A stretch of DNA of 64,000 bases from Bifidobacterium catulorum (GCF_003129925.1 NZ_QFFN01000007.1:24659-88658), one strand, 5' to 3'; numbered from the stretch's first letter, positions 35,328 through 48,750 are shown. The notes: a model not told the origin generated them from the letters alone. Numbers and translations: made by a program.

Positions 35328-36776
35328 TTATTTTTCTGACACGGAATCAGACGACGCCGGGCGCACGGCAGGTCGGCGGCGGGCGGTGCCGCCGAGCATC
35401 CAGCTGGACACGAAGGCGGACGTGGCGACCGCAAGACCGACCGGCACGAAGAACGCGATCGGAGCCTCGGTAAGCTCCATGACCAGGCACATGGCCATGA
35501 GCGGGGCCTGCTGCGAGGCGGACAACAGCGCGGCCGCGCCGACGAGCGCGCACGCCGTGACCGAATCGACCGGGAACGCCAGCGTCCATAGAAGACCGAG
35601 CATCGCGCCGAGCGTGGCGCCGAGGGCGATGCCGGGCTGAAGCACGCCGCCGGATGCGCCGGAACGGATGGTGAGCAGCGTGACGATGGCCTTGACGGCG
35701 AAGGTGATGGCGAGGACGGCGAGCATCACGCCGAGGTGAGGAAGACCGAGGTGAGGAAGGCCGAGACCACGCAGCCAGCCGCTGGCCGCATCGTCGCCGT
35801 TGGCCAACAGCGTCCAGGGCGACGCGGCCGCCGACTGTGCGGATTGCGTAGCGCCCGACGGCGACGGCCCACCCGTGCCGCCGAGGAACGTACTGAAACC
35901 GAGCTGTGCGGCCGCGCGGCCGTTGCCCATGACCTGCGGCACCGCGATGGCGACCGCGCCGGTGAGCGCGCCGGCCAGCGGCATCTGCCACAGCAGCGCG
36001 AGGCCACCGGGCTTATGCGATTCCGCCCACTGCGAGCCGCGGCGGAACAGCGCGCCCGCCATGCCGCACACCGCGCCACACAGGAGCGCGAACGCCATCA
36101 GGCTCGGCGTCTCCCCCGGCTGCATGGCGGTGATGTCGTAGAACGTGTGATGGCCTTTGATCAGGGCGGCCACGTAGGCGGCGGTGGCGGACATGCCCAA
36201 TCCGAAGGCAATGGCCTCGATGGAGATGTCGGCGAGCAGGATCTCCGCGGCGAAGAACATGCCGGCCAGCGGCGCATCGTAGACTCCGCCCAGTCCCGCG
36301 CCGGCCGCCACGGCCACGACCATGCGCCGGTCCGCGCGCTCCAGATGGAACATGTCGCAGAACCGTTGCGCCAGCATCGCGCCAAGTTCGCGCGGCGCCA
36401 CCTCGCGGCCGATGGAGGCGCCCGATCCGACGATGAAGATCTGCAGGACCACATGCACCACGGTCTGCCACCATGGCATCCGTTCGCCGGCCACGGCCTT
36501 CTTAACCGACGGGACAGTCGTGGTCCGGTTACGCAGCAGATACCAGATCACGGCCGCCACGGCCAGACCGGCCGTAACCGCTGCGGCACGGCGAATCCAC
36601 GGCACGGCGAACGGGCCCGGCATCGACGGCCCCTCGACGTATCCCAGCATCACATGCTCCACGCCATACAGCAGCAACGTCAGCAGGCCCGCGCCCACGC
36701 CGATCACCGCGCCAAGGAGCAGGGCCGCCGCCGCAAGCCAGCCGACCCGCCGCCAGTCCACGTTCCGTCCCACCAT
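35328..36776 (-). CDS. ClC-family chloride channel/antiporter
   Basis: A 482-residue membrane protein of the ClC fold. The first anion-site region is IVGSGASIGREVAPRE (about 128-143), in which the usual GREGP is replaced by GREVAP. The helix GGVYDAPLAGMFFAAEI (about 170) fits the family, and the third region is SGASGGVLQPGIALG (about 390), with GVLQP in place of GIFAP. It exchanges or conducts chloride and related anions; with GREVAP the gating-Glu position differs, so transport mode is uncertain. The start ATG 36776 overlaps the stop of the upstream DUF2510 gene in TGATG, so the two are coupled. Confidence 0.9.
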   Translation of the reverse strand: MVGRNVDWRRVGWLAAAALLLGAVIGVGAGLLTLLLYGVEHVMLGYVEGPSMPGPFAVPWIRRAAAVTAGLAVAAVIWYLLRNRTTTVPSVKKAVAGERMPWWQTVVHVVLQIFIVGSGASIGREVAPRELGAMLAQRFCDMFHLERADRRMVVAVAAGAGLGGVYDAPLAGMFFAAEILLADISIEAIAFGLGMSATAAYVAALIKGHHTFYDITAMQPGETPSLMAFALLCGAVCGMAGALFRRGSQWAESHKPGGLALLWQMPLAGALTGAVAIAVPQVMGNGRAAAQLGFSTFLGGTGGPSPSGATQSAQSAAASPWTLLANGDDAASGWLRGLGLPHLGLPHLGVMLAVLAITFAVKAIVTLLTIRSGASGGVLQPGIALGATLGAMLGLLWTLAFPVDSVTACALVGAAALLSASQQAPLMAMCLVMELTEAPIAFFVPVGLAVATSAFVSSWMLGGTARRRPAVRPASSDSVSEK

Positions 36777-37141
36777 CACGCGTCCTTGTTGCTGACCAAC
36801 AGCAGGATGCCTCCGATGAGACTGCAGAACACCAACGCGCAGACGCCGAATACCACCGTGTTCGCCTTCGTCCCCTTGTAGATGCCCCAAGTATGAATGG
36901 TCATGGGGATCATCCACGCCAACGGGACGATGAGCCATCCCACGCCGACCGTGCTGATCAGCATCAGGACGAACGCGATCAGGCGCAGCGTGCGGTCGGA
37001 GTCCGTCATGGCATACACGCCCGGCCCGTACGCCGGCCGTGCCGGCCTCACATCCTGCGTCCACTGCATGCCGTCCCACCAACGGATCCTTGTCGGATCG
37101 CCGGAGGGATCGGGATACCATCCGGCCTGAGGTGTGTTCAT
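36776..37141 (-). CDS. DUF2510 domain small membrane protein
   Basis: A 121-residue protein. The N-terminus AGWYPDPSGDPTRIRWWDGMQWT (residues 6-28) is the DUF2510 motif. Two or three membrane helices follow (about 53-75, 78-92 and 98-115). DUF2510 occurs at the ends of many actinobacterial membrane proteins and its role is unknown. GGAGCG precedes the start. It overlaps and probably couples with the ClC gene, so it may be an accessory membrane protein for that channel (inference). Confidence 0.85.
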   Translation of the reverse strand: MNTPQAGWYPDPSGDPTRIRWWDGMQWTQDVRPARPAYGPGVYAMTDSDRTLRLIAFVLMLISTVGVGWLIVPLAWMIPMTIHTWGIYKGTKANTVVFGVCALVFCSLIGGILLLVSNKDA

Positions 37142-37364
37142 CGTGCGCTCCGTTCTCTATGCTCCGCTTCCCGGCAATCGTCCGGCAATCGTCCGGCGAC
37201 CGTCCGGCGACCGTATAGTACGGCCGCCTCTCACTGTAACTTCCTATGTCATCGGCATGTACCATGGTCCACGCCCGTATCGACGGAAACGTATACTGTT
37301 CGGGGTCGTCTTACCGGCGGCCGAACATACGGAAAACACAACTTTACATGCGTAAGAGAGAGCC
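37142..37364. other. Divergent intergenic region with 11-bp direct repeats
   Basis: Direct repeats of (aat/gac)cgtccggc occur three times at 37175-37210. The region must hold the promoters of the DUF2510-ClC pair and of the permease. No clear boxes were identified. Confidence 0.5.
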
Positions 37365-38849
37365 ATGAGCCAGTCCGATATCGAAGCGGCGGAGGAAACC
37401 ACGACGCACGCCGAATCGTCACAGTCCGATCGTTCGGAACAGCGTCGCGACCACGCACTGCATACGAATCTGAAACGAGGCATGGAATCGCGGCATCTGC
37501 AGATGATCTCGCTCGGCGGCGTCATCGGCACCGGCCTGTTCCTCAGCTCCGGCTACACGATCCAGCAGGCCGGTCCGATCGGCACGATCCTGGCATACGG
37601 CATCGGCGCGGTGATCGTGTATCTGGTCATGCTCACGCTGGGTGAACTGTCCGTGGCCATGCCGGTGACGGGATCGTTCCACGTGTATGCGGAGAAGTTC
37701 ATCGGGCCGGGCACCGGGTTCGTCATCGCCATCCAATACTGGCTCACGTGGACGGTGGCGCTCGGTTCGGAATTCACCGCGGCTGGACTGCTCATGCAGC
37801 GATGGTTCCCGCACACGCCCACATGGGTATGGTCGGCGGCGTGCATCGTGCTGATATTCGTGGCGAACGCGCTGTCGGTGCGGTTCTTCGCGGAGGCGGA
37901 GTTCTGGTTCGCGTCCATCAAGGTGTTCGCCATCTGCGCGTTCATCGTCATCGGCCTGCTGGCGATCTTCGGCGCAGTGCCGATCTCCGGCTACGACCAT
38001 GCGCCGTTGTTCGGCAACCTCGTCAAGGACGGCGTCTTCCCCAACGGCTTCATGCCCGTGTTCGCCACCATCCTCACCGTGAACTTCGCGTTTTCCGGCA
38101 CCGAGCTCATCGGCGTGACGGCCGGCGAGACGCGCGATCCGAAGACCGCCGTGCCGAAGGCCATCCACACCACGCTGTGGAGGCTTGTGCTGTTCTTCAT
38201 CGGCTCGATCACGGTGATGTGCGCGCTGATTCCGTGGCGCGAGGCGGGCGTGGGCGAAAGCCCGTTCGTGCTCGTGTTCAACTCCATCGGCATTCCGTAC
38301 GCTGCGGACATCATGAACTTCGTGGTGCTCACGGCCGTGCTCTCCGCCTCGAACTCCGGCCTGTACGCCTCCACGCGCATGGTGTGGTCGATGGGCAACG
38401 AAGGCATGATCCCGCGCTGGTTCGCCAAGACGAACCGTCGCGGCGTGCCGATGTTGGCGTTGTGCGCGGCCATGGCGGGCGGTCTGCTCGCGCTGCTGTC
38501 GTCGGTGGTGGCGGCGAGCACCGTCTACCTGGTTCTTGTGGCCCTCTCCGGGCTGTCCGCCGTGGTGGTGTGGATCGCCATCGCGTACTGCCAGATCGTG
38601 TTCCGCAAACGGTGGCTTGCCTCGGGGCACACCGCGGACGAGCTCGTCTACCGGACGCCCGGGTTCCCGTATGTCTCGTGGGCGGCGTTCATCCTGTGCA
38701 CGGCGTCGTTCGTGCTGGTGGTGTTCGACAAGGAGCAGCGGTTCGCGCTGGCGGCGGAGATCGTCTTCATCGTGGCATGTTATGGCATCTACTTCATCCA
38801 GCGGTGGTGGCGGAGGACCCACCCCAAGGAGTCGGTGCGGCTGCCGTGA
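37365..38849 (+). CDS. Amino acid permease (APC superfamily)
   Basis: A 494-residue transporter with 12 predicted membrane helices after an acidic 40-residue N-terminus. [28 protein letters not shown] (about 37-64) is the APC helix 1 signature. [26 protein letters not shown] (about 245) is the conserved middle loop of the AAT subfamily. It imports an amino acid by proton coupling; the sequence resembles LysP/GABA permease types, so specificity (lysine, glutamate, aromatic or other) cannot be fixed. Start has GAGAGAG upstream. Confidence 0.93.
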   Translation: MSQSDIEAAEETTTHAESSQSDRSEQRRDHALHTNLKRGMESRHLQMISLGGVIGTGLFLSSGYTIQQAGPIGTILAYGIGAVIVYLVMLTLGELSVAMPVTGSFHVYAEKFIGPGTGFVIAIQYWLTWTVALGSEFTAAGLLMQRWFPHTPTWVWSAACIVLIFVANALSVRFFAEAEFWFASIKVFAICAFIVIGLLAIFGAVPISGYDHAPLFGNLVKDGVFPNGFMPVFATILTVNFAFSGTELIGVTAGETRDPKTAVPKAIHTTLWRLVLFFIGSITVMCALIPWREAGVGESPFVLVFNSIGIPYAADIMNFVVLTAVLSASNSGLYASTRMVWSMGNEGMIPRWFAKTNRRGVPMLALCAAMAGGLLALLSSVVAASTVYLVLVALSGLSAVVVWIAIAYCQIVFRKRWLASGHTADELVYRTPGFPYVSWAAFILCTASFVLVVFDKEQRFALAAEIVFIVACYGIYFIQRWWRRTHPKESVRLP

Positions 38850-39170
38850 TCTTGTGATCCGGAGCCGTAGGCCGGGCCGGGATGCGCGGATGCGCGCCAC
38901 CTGCCACGGCGTGCAGGGCCTTGTGCCGGTGGCAAACCAGGACCGGGCACGGCCGGTCCAGGCCGAGCAGCGCACGGCCATCGAACTCGCCAGTGCCCTG
39001 CGTCAGCGAATTCGTTGCCGGATCGCCTGCCCCTCGACCCGTTTCGCGGCCGGCTCCCCTGACAGGGGGAGTCGAAATGCGAAAAGCTCGGAATCGGAAG
39101 AGCTCGTATTGAAAGCTGCATCCGAATACAAAAAATCCTCCGAAGCCGAAGCCTCGGAGGATTTCATCTG
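38850..39170. other. Intergenic region after the permease
   Basis: It is GC-rich and contains one isolated second-hairpin motif of the dispersed element (ggctcccctgacagggggag, 39051-39070). The terminator of the tRNA cluster lies at 39133-39164. No gene was seen. Confidence 0.55.
39133..39164 (-). terminator. tRNA cluster terminator
   Basis: AAATCCTCCGA / TCGGAGGATTT stem, followed on the minus strand by TTTTTTG. It directly follows tRNA-Ala. Confidence 0.9.
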
Positions 39171-39243
39171 TGGAGCTAGGGGGATTCGAACCCCCGACCC
39201 CCTCCATGCCATGGAGATGCGCTACCAGCTGCGCCATAGCCCC
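39171..39243 (-). tRNA. tRNA-Ala (anticodon GGC)
   Basis: A 73-nt cloverleaf. Acceptor stem GGGGCTA / TAGCTCC, D-arm GGCGCAGCTGGTAGCGC, anticodon loop ATGGCAT (GGC), T-arm GGGGGTTCGAATCCCCC, discriminator A. CCA is not encoded. Last in a four-tRNA cluster on the minus strand. Confidence 0.97.
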
Positions 39244-39285
39244 GTATTTACTTATCTGCGACAGATTCAGAACCTGCACACATCG

Positions 39286-39358
39286 TGGGTGATGCAGGAA
39301 TCGAACCTGCGACCCCTTCCGTGTGAAGGAAGTGCGCTAGCCGCTGCGCCAATCACCC
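39286..39358 (-). tRNA. tRNA-Val (anticodon CAC)
   Basis: A 73-nt cloverleaf. Acceptor GGGTGAT / ATCACCC, anticodon stem CTTCC/GGAAG with loop TTCACAC (CAC), T-arm GCAGGTTCGATTCCTGC. CCA is not encoded. Confidence 0.97.
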
Positions 39359-39404
39359 GACGCTCCCGATATCGCTATCGGTTCCACCGAACGAATCGGC
39401 TCAG

Positions 39405-39476
39405 TGGGCGATACAAGATTCGAACTTGTGACCCCTTCCGTGTCAGGGAAGTGCGCTACCTCTGCGCCAACCGCCC
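39405..39476 (-). tRNA. tRNA-Val (anticodon GAC)
   Basis: A 72-nt cloverleaf. Acceptor GGGCGGT / ATCGCCC with one G-U pair, anticodon loop CTGACAC (GAC), T-arm ACAAGTTCGAATCTTGT. CCA is not encoded. Confidence 0.96.
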
Positions 39477-39485
39477 GGGTCTGCG

Positions 39486-39558
39486 AGCGGACAACGGGAC
39501 TCGAACCCGCGGTCTCGACCTTGGCAAGGTCGCGCTTTACCAACTAAGCTATGTCCGC
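39486..39558 (-). tRNA. tRNA-Gly (anticodon GCC)
   Basis: A 73-nt cloverleaf. Acceptor GCGGACA / TGTCCGC, anticodon stem CGACC/GGTCG with loop TTGCCAA (GCC), T-arm GCGGGTTCGAGTCCCGT, discriminator T as usual for glycine. First gene of the cluster. Confidence 0.97.
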
Positions 39559-39754
39559 ATGTCGCCGTGAGGCAACGAATGATTACTATACACGAATATT
39601 CGACCATGTCCAATCGAAACAAGGAAAAAATCGAAAAACACTTGGTATCACTAGGATATATAACGATAATCCGGGCGTGTCGCATCAGTTCCGAGCATTC
39701 GGCAATACACTGGAAACCGCCAGTCAACACCAATCCATGGAAGGGAACGAATCC

Positions 39755-40276
39755 ATGTCCACAGGAATCCTGCTGTTCCACCCGAACTACGCCGCATCGA
39801 AAATCAACCGTCGACTGATCAACACGCTTGAAGCCCGCCATCCCGCCGACGTGACCGTGCGCGACGAATACGCGCTCTACCCCGATTTCAAGGTGGACAA
39901 GGCCGCCGAGCAGGCGTTCGTCGAGTCGATCGACCATCTCGTGCTGGAATTCCCGTTCTACTGGTACAGCGCGCCGGCGCTGCTGCAGCAGTGGAAGGAC
40001 ACCGTGCTGGCGCCCGGCTGGGCCTACGCGGGCGGCACCGCGCTCGACGGCAAGACCGTGCAGCTGGTGGTGACGACCGGCTCGCCAGCCTCGCGCTACC
40101 AGACCGACGGCGAATACGGACACACGATGAAGGAGCTGCTCAGCCCGTTCGAGCTGACCGCGTTCCGCGTGGACCTCACGTGGCGCGAGCCGATCCTGGT
40201 GCAGAACACGTCGGCGATCAGCGAGGAGGAGCTGGACGCGGCCGCCAAGCGCTACGCCGACGCGTTCACGGACTGA
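39755..40276 (+). CDS. NAD(P)H oxidoreductase, flavodoxin-like fold (KefF/MdaB type)
   Basis: A 173-residue flavoprotein of the NAD(P)H quinone oxidoreductase fold. LLFHPNYAASKINRRLI replaces the usual HPxxxxS flavin loop (about 6-22). DHLVLEFPFYWYSAPALLQQWKD (about 66-88) is the conserved QFPLYWYSxPxxLKxWxD region. LVVTTGSPASRYQ (about 107) is the FMN-pyrimidine loop. It should reduce quinones or electrophiles with two electrons. The start ATG 39755 has GAAGGGAACG upstream; the frame is open to 39551 but this crosses tRNA-Gly. Confidence 0.92.
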   Translation: MSTGILLFHPNYAASKINRRLINTLEARHPADVTVRDEYALYPDFKVDKAAEQAFVESIDHLVLEFPFYWYSAPALLQQWKDTVLAPGWAYAGGTALDGKTVQLVVTTGSPASRYQTDGEYGHTMKELLSPFELTAFRVDLTWREPILVQNTSAISEEELDAAAKRYADAFTD

Positions 40277-40308
40277 ACGGACCGAACGGACGAACGGACC
40301 GGCCGACC

Positions 40309-43998
<3,690 letters not shown>

Positions 43999-44232
43999 TG
44001 TGTACCCCATCATTGCCGTATGTGCTCGTGAATAATCGCCGACCACACTAACAATGAACATCGGTCTTGTCCAGAGATTTTTTTGTGAGATCGAACGGCC
44101 CGAATCATCCTGAGACGTGCCGAATCGGTCACTCGGCTCCGGACGGTCCGGAATCCGCGATGCCGCTCGCCGCCACGTCGGCAGCCACGCCGTCGCCAGA
44201 CGCTTCGTCGGGCATATCGTCCTTCGTAAGTT

Positions 44233-44520
44233 GACGTATTTGTTATGGGTCGGGGCACCCAGACCAGGGGTTTCGGCCACGGCCGCGGCGGCGTTCTTCG
44301 GACGCAGTTGCCGCGCCTCCGCCAGCTTCGTCCGCTTCGCCGCGGTGTCCGGCTGCGGGGTCGCGGTCTTGGCGACCGAAGCCGAGCGGTTTTCCTCATC
44401 CGCGGCCGCGGCGGCGGTGCCGGCGATGGCCATCGTTCCCAGGACCGCGAGTGCGGACAATGCCGCAGCAGCACACGCGATTATTCCCCCTCTGCTGTTC
44501 GCACCATCAGTCCGTCTCAT
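44233..44520 (-). pseudogene. N-terminal remnant of a secreted adhesin-like gene
   Basis: About 96 codons starting MRRTDGANSR. A clear signal peptide (GIIACAAAALSALAVLGTMA, cleavage near residue 40) precedes an Ala/Lys/Arg-rich stretch, then ETPGLGAPTHNKYV. In bifidobacterial fimbrial/VWA adhesins a similar LGxPxHxKxV phrase precedes an NGDGTYTLxL strand; here that continuation is missing and the frame runs on with unrelated residues. The remnant has a plausible ribosome site (GAGCGGGAAC) and an AT-richer upstream region. Readthrough would fuse it to the ABC exporter. Family assignment is from memory and tentative; the truncated nature is inferred. Confidence 0.45.
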
Positions 44521-44861
44521 GTTCCCGCTCTTTTCTCAAGCCTTCGTTCAAAACACCCCTCATGCATCAGCCCTCAGCATGGCAGTGCCTACAGAATCGG
44601 CATAATATCAACGAAAACAGCCCGCTTACATACCCCTTTGATACCCTCGGAACTTATTCATCTCCCCTCGCTCCCCCGACATCAATCGTTATTGGAGAGG
44701 CATCCAGACACTTACCCCCTAATTAGGGAACTTTCACAAGAATTCACCCTTCCAAGAGCAACACGCCGACGAGGTCTCCAATCCCGAAAGCAACCATCCA
44801 TGGTTCGGCTCGTACATAACCGGGCCTTGTGGGAGACTGGGAACACGGAAAGGCGGCGGCC
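44521..44861. other. AT-richer intergenic region between divergent genes
   Basis: Lower GC than the surroundings, especially at 44560-44760. It should contain the promoter of the lipase-like gene and the old promoter of the remnant. No gene was seen. Confidence 0.5.
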
Positions 44862-46100
44862 ATGGGCAACATCATCGACTATGCGCACACGGAGACCCGC
44901 GCCTTCGGCCCGACGGACGCGGAGACGCGAGCGTTCGGCGCCGTCGACGCGCTCGTCCTGGCGGCGCTCTCCTATCAGAAGATGCCCGGCATCGTGCCTA
45001 CGCTGGACGATGTCGAACACCGGTATCGGACCGTATGGAGAAGACTCGCCCTGTTTTCGCCGCGTCATCCCCTCGCCTCGCTGCGCGACGTGGTACGCGC
45101 GCCGTTCGACGGACCGACGCTCACCGAAATCGCCGACCATCTCTATCCGGCGGATTTCAGTGTGAAGACCGGCCATGCGGGACTCGGCGACCCCAGACTC
45201 ACCGAACGCCTCTACACCGGCGTGGCGGCGAGCCCGCGGTTCGGTCCGATCCGAGTGGCCGCCTACGAGGAACGGTTCAGCGAACTGACGCAGACGCAGT
45301 TCGCCGCCGTCACCATGCTGATCCCCATGGCGCACGGCGACGGCCACGCCGCCGACCCGGACGAGCCCGCCCCCACGCTGGCCATCGCCTTCCGCGGCAC
45401 CGACGACTCCTTCGTCGGATGGAAGGAGGACTTCAACATGGCCTTCCAATATCCCATCCCCGCGCAACGCGCCGCCGCCGACTACGTGACCCGCGTGGCC
45501 AGGATATGGCGCGGCCCGATCGTGCTGCTCGGCCATTCCAAAGGCGGCAACCTCGCCGTCTACGCCGCGATGAACGTGGATACGCGCATACGCCGGCGCA
45601 TCGTCCGCGCGTATTCGCTCGACGGCCCCGGATTCCCACGCGACGTCGTCGCCGGATCGGCCGCCATCGAATCCATGCCCCCGGTGGAGAAGATCGTCCC
45701 CGATTCATCGATTGTCGGCATGATCCTCGAAACCCCGGAACCATGCATCGTGGTGCGTTCCGACCAGAAAGGCATCATGCAGCATCTGTCGTATTCATGG
45801 CAGATCGGCGACGACGGCGAATTCGAACGCGCGCCGGGCCTGAAATCCGGATCGCAATACTTCAACAAGGCGTTGAACGACTGGCTGACCGGACTGACCT
45901 ACGAACAGCGGGAACGCGCCGTCGACGCCCTGTTCCGACTATTGGATTCGACCGGTGCGAACAGTCTCTCGTCCATGCTGCCGGCCCTGCCCAAATCCAT
46001 CCCCGACATGGTCAATTCGTTCGTCGGCCTATCCGACGAGGACCGTCGCAACCTCCTGGCCTTCGTCAACCTCCTCGTTCGCGCCATGCTGATGCGGTAG
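44862..46100 (+). CDS. Lipase-like alpha/beta hydrolase (Mbeg1/DUF2974-type)
   Basis: A 412-residue cytosolic protein. The lipase elbow LLGHSKGGNLAVYAA sits at about 220-234, with Ser as nucleophile. LAIAFRGTDDSFVGWKEDFNM (about 170) is the class 3-lipase/DUF2974 region that precedes it. YSLDGPGFPRD follows, supplying a likely acid. The C-terminal region is helical. A lipid or ester substrate is inferred; none is known for this subgroup. The start ATG 44862 has GGAAAGGCGG upstream and is preferred to GTG 44829. Confidence 0.82.
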   Translation: MGNIIDYAHTETRAFGPTDAETRAFGAVDALVLAALSYQKMPGIVPTLDDVEHRYRTVWRRLALFSPRHPLASLRDVVRAPFDGPTLTEIADHLYPADFSVKTGHAGLGDPRLTERLYTGVAASPRFGPIRVAAYEERFSELTQTQFAAVTMLIPMAHGDGHAADPDEPAPTLAIAFRGTDDSFVGWKEDFNMAFQYPIPAQRAAADYVTRVARIWRGPIVLLGHSKGGNLAVYAAMNVDTRIRRRIVRAYSLDGPGFPRDVVAGSAAIESMPPVEKIVPDSSIVGMILETPEPCIVVRSDQKGIMQHLSYSWQIGDDGEFERAPGLKSGSQYFNKALNDWLTGLTYEQRERAVDALFRLLDSTGANSLSSMLPALPKSIPDMVNSFVGLSDEDRRNLLAFVNLLVRAMLMR

Positions 46101-46150
46101 CGTGTTAGGAGGAGGATTCCGACCACCCGACGAATGAGGTCGCGGGGCGA

Positions 46151-47650
46151 CTATCTTGACTGCTTGGACTGCCTGCGGCCGCCGCCGCGCTGCTTGCGTT
46201 CGCGGCAGGTCTGCCCGAGCCGACGGGACAACGCAATCGGGTCAAGCAGCTCGTCCAATTTTTCGGCGGGGATGCTGGTGCGTTCGCCGGCCACCTCGCG
46301 CACGGTCCGGCCGCTCGACTCGGCCTCCTTCGCGATCATCATGGCGTCCTCGTATCCCAACGCCTCGTTCAACGACGCGGCGATCGACGGCGTCGACTCG
46401 GCGTATCGGCGACCGACCTCCGCATTGATGGTGATGCCGTTCACGCACTCATCGCGGAACACGTCCATGGCCCGCGAAATAAGCTCCATGCCGCTGAGCA
46501 GCGCATGGATGATGACCGGGTCGAACGCATTGAGCTGCAACTGCCCTTCGGCGCAGGCCCACTGCACGGTCGTGTCCATGCCGAAAACGGAGAACACGCA
46601 CTGGTTCACGCATTCGGGCACTACCGGATTCACCTTGCCGGGCATGATGCTCGACCCGGCCTGGCGCGCCGGCACGTTGATGTCGTTGAACCCCGCCTGG
46701 GGACCGGAATTGAGCAGACGCAGGTCGTCGGCCGCCTTCTTCAGATGGATGGCGAGGTTCTTCACCGCGCTCGACACGGCCACATATACGCTCATGTCGG
46801 TAACGGCGGCGATCGGGTCCGGTGCGGCGGTGATGGGCAGGCCGGTCATCTGTGCGAGATGCCGGATCGCCGACGTGCGGAACTCCGGGTTGGCGCAGAT
46901 GCCCGTGCCGATGGCCGTGGCCCCGAGGTTCAGCACGGCCAGCCGCGGCACCAGCGCCTCGAACGCGGCGACGTCGGATTTGAGGAAGCTCGCGAACGCG
47001 TGGAACTCCTGGCCGTACGTCATCGGTACGGCGTCCTGCAGCTGGGTGCGGCCGACGGTGACGTCGTTGATGTGGCGGTCGGCGAGACGATGGAACGCGT
47101 GGGCCAGCTTGTCGGCGGACTGCGCGAGCGGGCCGAGCGCGTCGATCAGCGCCAGCTTGCATGCGGCCGGATACGTGTCGTTCGTGGACTGGGATTTGTT
47201 GACGTCGTCGTTGGGGTGGATGAATTCGTAATCGCCCTTGCTGTGGCCGGCGAGTTCCAGCGCCCGGTTGGCGATCACCTCGTTCACGTTCATGTTCGTG
47301 CTCGTGCCGGCACCGCCCTGGAACACGTCGACGGGGAACTGGTTCATCCAGCGGCCGTTCTCGATCTCCATGCACGCCTGACGGATGGCGCCCGCCTGGA
47401 CGCCGGGGATGAGGCCGAGCTCCTCGTTGGCGGTGACGCACGCCTTCTTGACGGTGGCGTAGGCCTTGATGAGCTGCGGATGGGTGGAGTCGGGGATGTT
47501 GGAGACCTGGAAGTTCTCCAGTGCGCGCGCGGTATGGATGCCCCAATACGCCTTCGCCGGCACCTCGAACGTGCCGATGCAGTCGTGTTCCGTGCGAGTG
47601 GCGGTGTCGCGATGGGTTTTCCGGGTGACTTTCGTCGCATGCCTGGCCAT
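46151..47650 (-). CDS. aspA: Aspartate ammonia-lyase
   Basis: A 499-residue member of the fumarase/aspartase family. TSTNMNVNEVIANRA (about 107) and GSSIMPGKVNPVVPE (about 328-342), the flexible catalytic Ser loop, define it. VVPE with CVNQCVFSVFGMD favours aspartase over fumarase C, whose loop reads NPTQCE. It deaminates aspartate to fumarate and ammonia. The basic tail KQRGGGRRQSKQSR is unusual. The start ATG 47650 has GGGAGGG upstream. Downstream the gene meets the convergent lipase-like gene. Confidence 0.92.
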   Translation of the reverse strand: MARHATKVTRKTHRDTATRTEHDCIGTFEVPAKAYWGIHTARALENFQVSNIPDSTHPQLIKAYATVKKACVTANEELGLIPGVQAGAIRQACMEIENGRWMNQFPVDVFQGGAGTSTNMNVNEVIANRALELAGHSKGDYEFIHPNDDVNKSQSTNDTYPAACKLALIDALGPLAQSADKLAHAFHRLADRHINDVTVGRTQLQDAVPMTYGQEFHAFASFLKSDVAAFEALVPRLAVLNLGATAIGTGICANPEFRTSAIRHLAQMTGLPITAAPDPIAAVTDMSVYVAVSSAVKNLAIHLKKAADDLRLLNSGPQAGFNDINVPARQAGSSIMPGKVNPVVPECVNQCVFSVFGMDTTVQWACAEGQLQLNAFDPVIIHALLSGMELISRAMDVFRDECVNGITINAEVGRRYAESTPSIAASLNEALGYEDAMMIAKEAESSGRTVREVAGERTSIPAEKLDELLDPIALSRRLGQTCRERKQRGGGRRQSKQSR

Positions 47651-47864
47651 GAAGGAATCCCTCCCAGTGAAGCTCCCAGTGAAAAACTGTCCGTCACTAT
47701 CATGGCCGCTCGGCCGACAAAACGCCAAACGTCAGCCGAAAGCTTAGAGGCCGGGGACTGACTGAGAAGCTGAGCCTTCAAGCGGGCAGTCCGGTGGACT
47801 GTCCGTAGGCGATGAAAGCGCGATTCATCGAACGCGAGGAAATCCCCGCGCACAGCGAACCGCA

Positions 47865-47910
47865 CCCCTCAGTCGGCTAACGCCGACAGCTCCCCTCAAA
47901 GAGGGGAGCC
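47865..47910. repeat. Dispersed two-hairpin element, copy 3
   Basis: First stem GTCGGC-taac-GCCGAC; second stem GCTCCCCTC-aaa-GAGGGGAGC. It lies between the nitroreductase gene stop and aspA start. Confidence 0.85.
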
Positions 47911-47928
47911 GATTAGATGGGCGCGCCG

Positions 47929-48468
47929 TCACTCCACGAAGTGGGTGACGAAGTTGGAGATCGTCGGCTCGCGTTCGGCGGTGAGCAGCGTGACGTCGGC
48001 AGCATGGCCGAGCGTCATGGCGGAGACCGGCACGTAGCCGTCGTCCACGCCGAGTTCGGCGAACAGTTCGGGATGCGACTGCAGGGCCTTGACGACGCCG
48101 AGGATGTAGCCGCTGCCGAGGCCGAGGTCGGTGGCCGCGAGCGCCATGTTCTCGATGATGCCGGCCGCGTTGCAGTAGGCGGTACCGCGTTCGATGCCGG
48201 ATTCCTCGCCGGAAAGCAGGATCAGCACGGGGGCCTTGTAGGTCGGGCCGGTGCCCATGCGTCCGGCGTTGGGGCCGGCGAGCGCGTCGATCCTGTCGAT
48301 CTTGGACCTGTCGGTGATGACGGAGATCTCGATGGCCTCATAGTCGTGCATGCCGATGGGCGCGGCGTTGGCCGCTTCGAGGATGGTGCGGATCTGGTCC
48401 TTCGTCACCGGTTCGTCGGTGAATTCACGGCACGTCTTGCGTGTTCTGATCACCTGCATCATGTTCAT
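47929..48468 (-). CDS. Nitroreductase-family FMN oxidoreductase
   Basis: A 179-residue protein. RTRKTCREFTDEPVTKDQI (about 8-26) is the conserved N-terminal FMN-binding region, EAANAAPIGM follows, and GLGSGYILGVVKAL (about 118) is the C-terminal FMN loop. Such enzymes reduce nitro compounds, quinones or other electrophiles with NAD(P)H. Its small size suits the shorter dehydrogenase-like clade. Start has AGGAGG upstream. Single gene between two repeat elements. Confidence 0.9.
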   Translation of the reverse strand: MNMMQVIRTRKTCREFTDEPVTKDQIRTILEAANAAPIGMHDYEAIEISVITDRSKIDRIDALAGPNAGRMGTGPTYKAPVLILLSGEESGIERGTAYCNAAGIIENMALAATDLGLGSGYILGVVKALQSHPELFAELGVDDGYVPVSAMTLGHAADVTLLTAEREPTISNFVTHFVE

Positions 48469-48591
48469 GGCAACCTCCTGGATGCTCGACGTCGGCCACT
48501 ATGCCGACCTACCGCCCATTGTAGGCGAGCGATCAGGGACTTTGCCGGATGCGAAACCGCGCGGACGGTTTGGGGGCTGCTGTGTATGGAA

Positions 48592-48645
48592 CCCCCTCAG
48601 TCAGGCTGGTGCCTGACAGCTCCCCCTACTTCGCAGGGGGAGCCT
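48592..48645. repeat. Dispersed two-hairpin element, copy 4
   Basis: First stem GTCAGGC-tggt-GCCTGAC; second stem GCTCCCCCT-acttcgc-AGGGGGAGC. Stem lengths and bases differ from other copies but pairing is kept. Confidence 0.85.
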
Positions 48646-48750
48646 TTCTATATGGATTCCGTGTCTTACCCGTCCGCCGACCGGCTCGTCCCGCGATCAT
48701 AGATGGATTCGCGTCCAGCGCTTTGCCGGCTCGCCGGTCGGATGCTTTGG

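Noticed and set aside
43999..44232. N-terminal extension of the ABC exporter up to 44520
   Set aside because: The segment has no similarity to ABC exporters, and a good ribosome site supports the start at 43998. The distal part is better explained as a remnant of another gene.
46151..47650. Fumarase C instead of aspartase
   Set aside because: The catalytic loop ends in NPVVPE and is followed by an aspartase-like segment. Fumarase C would have NPTQCE. The choice is likely but should be confirmed by alignment.
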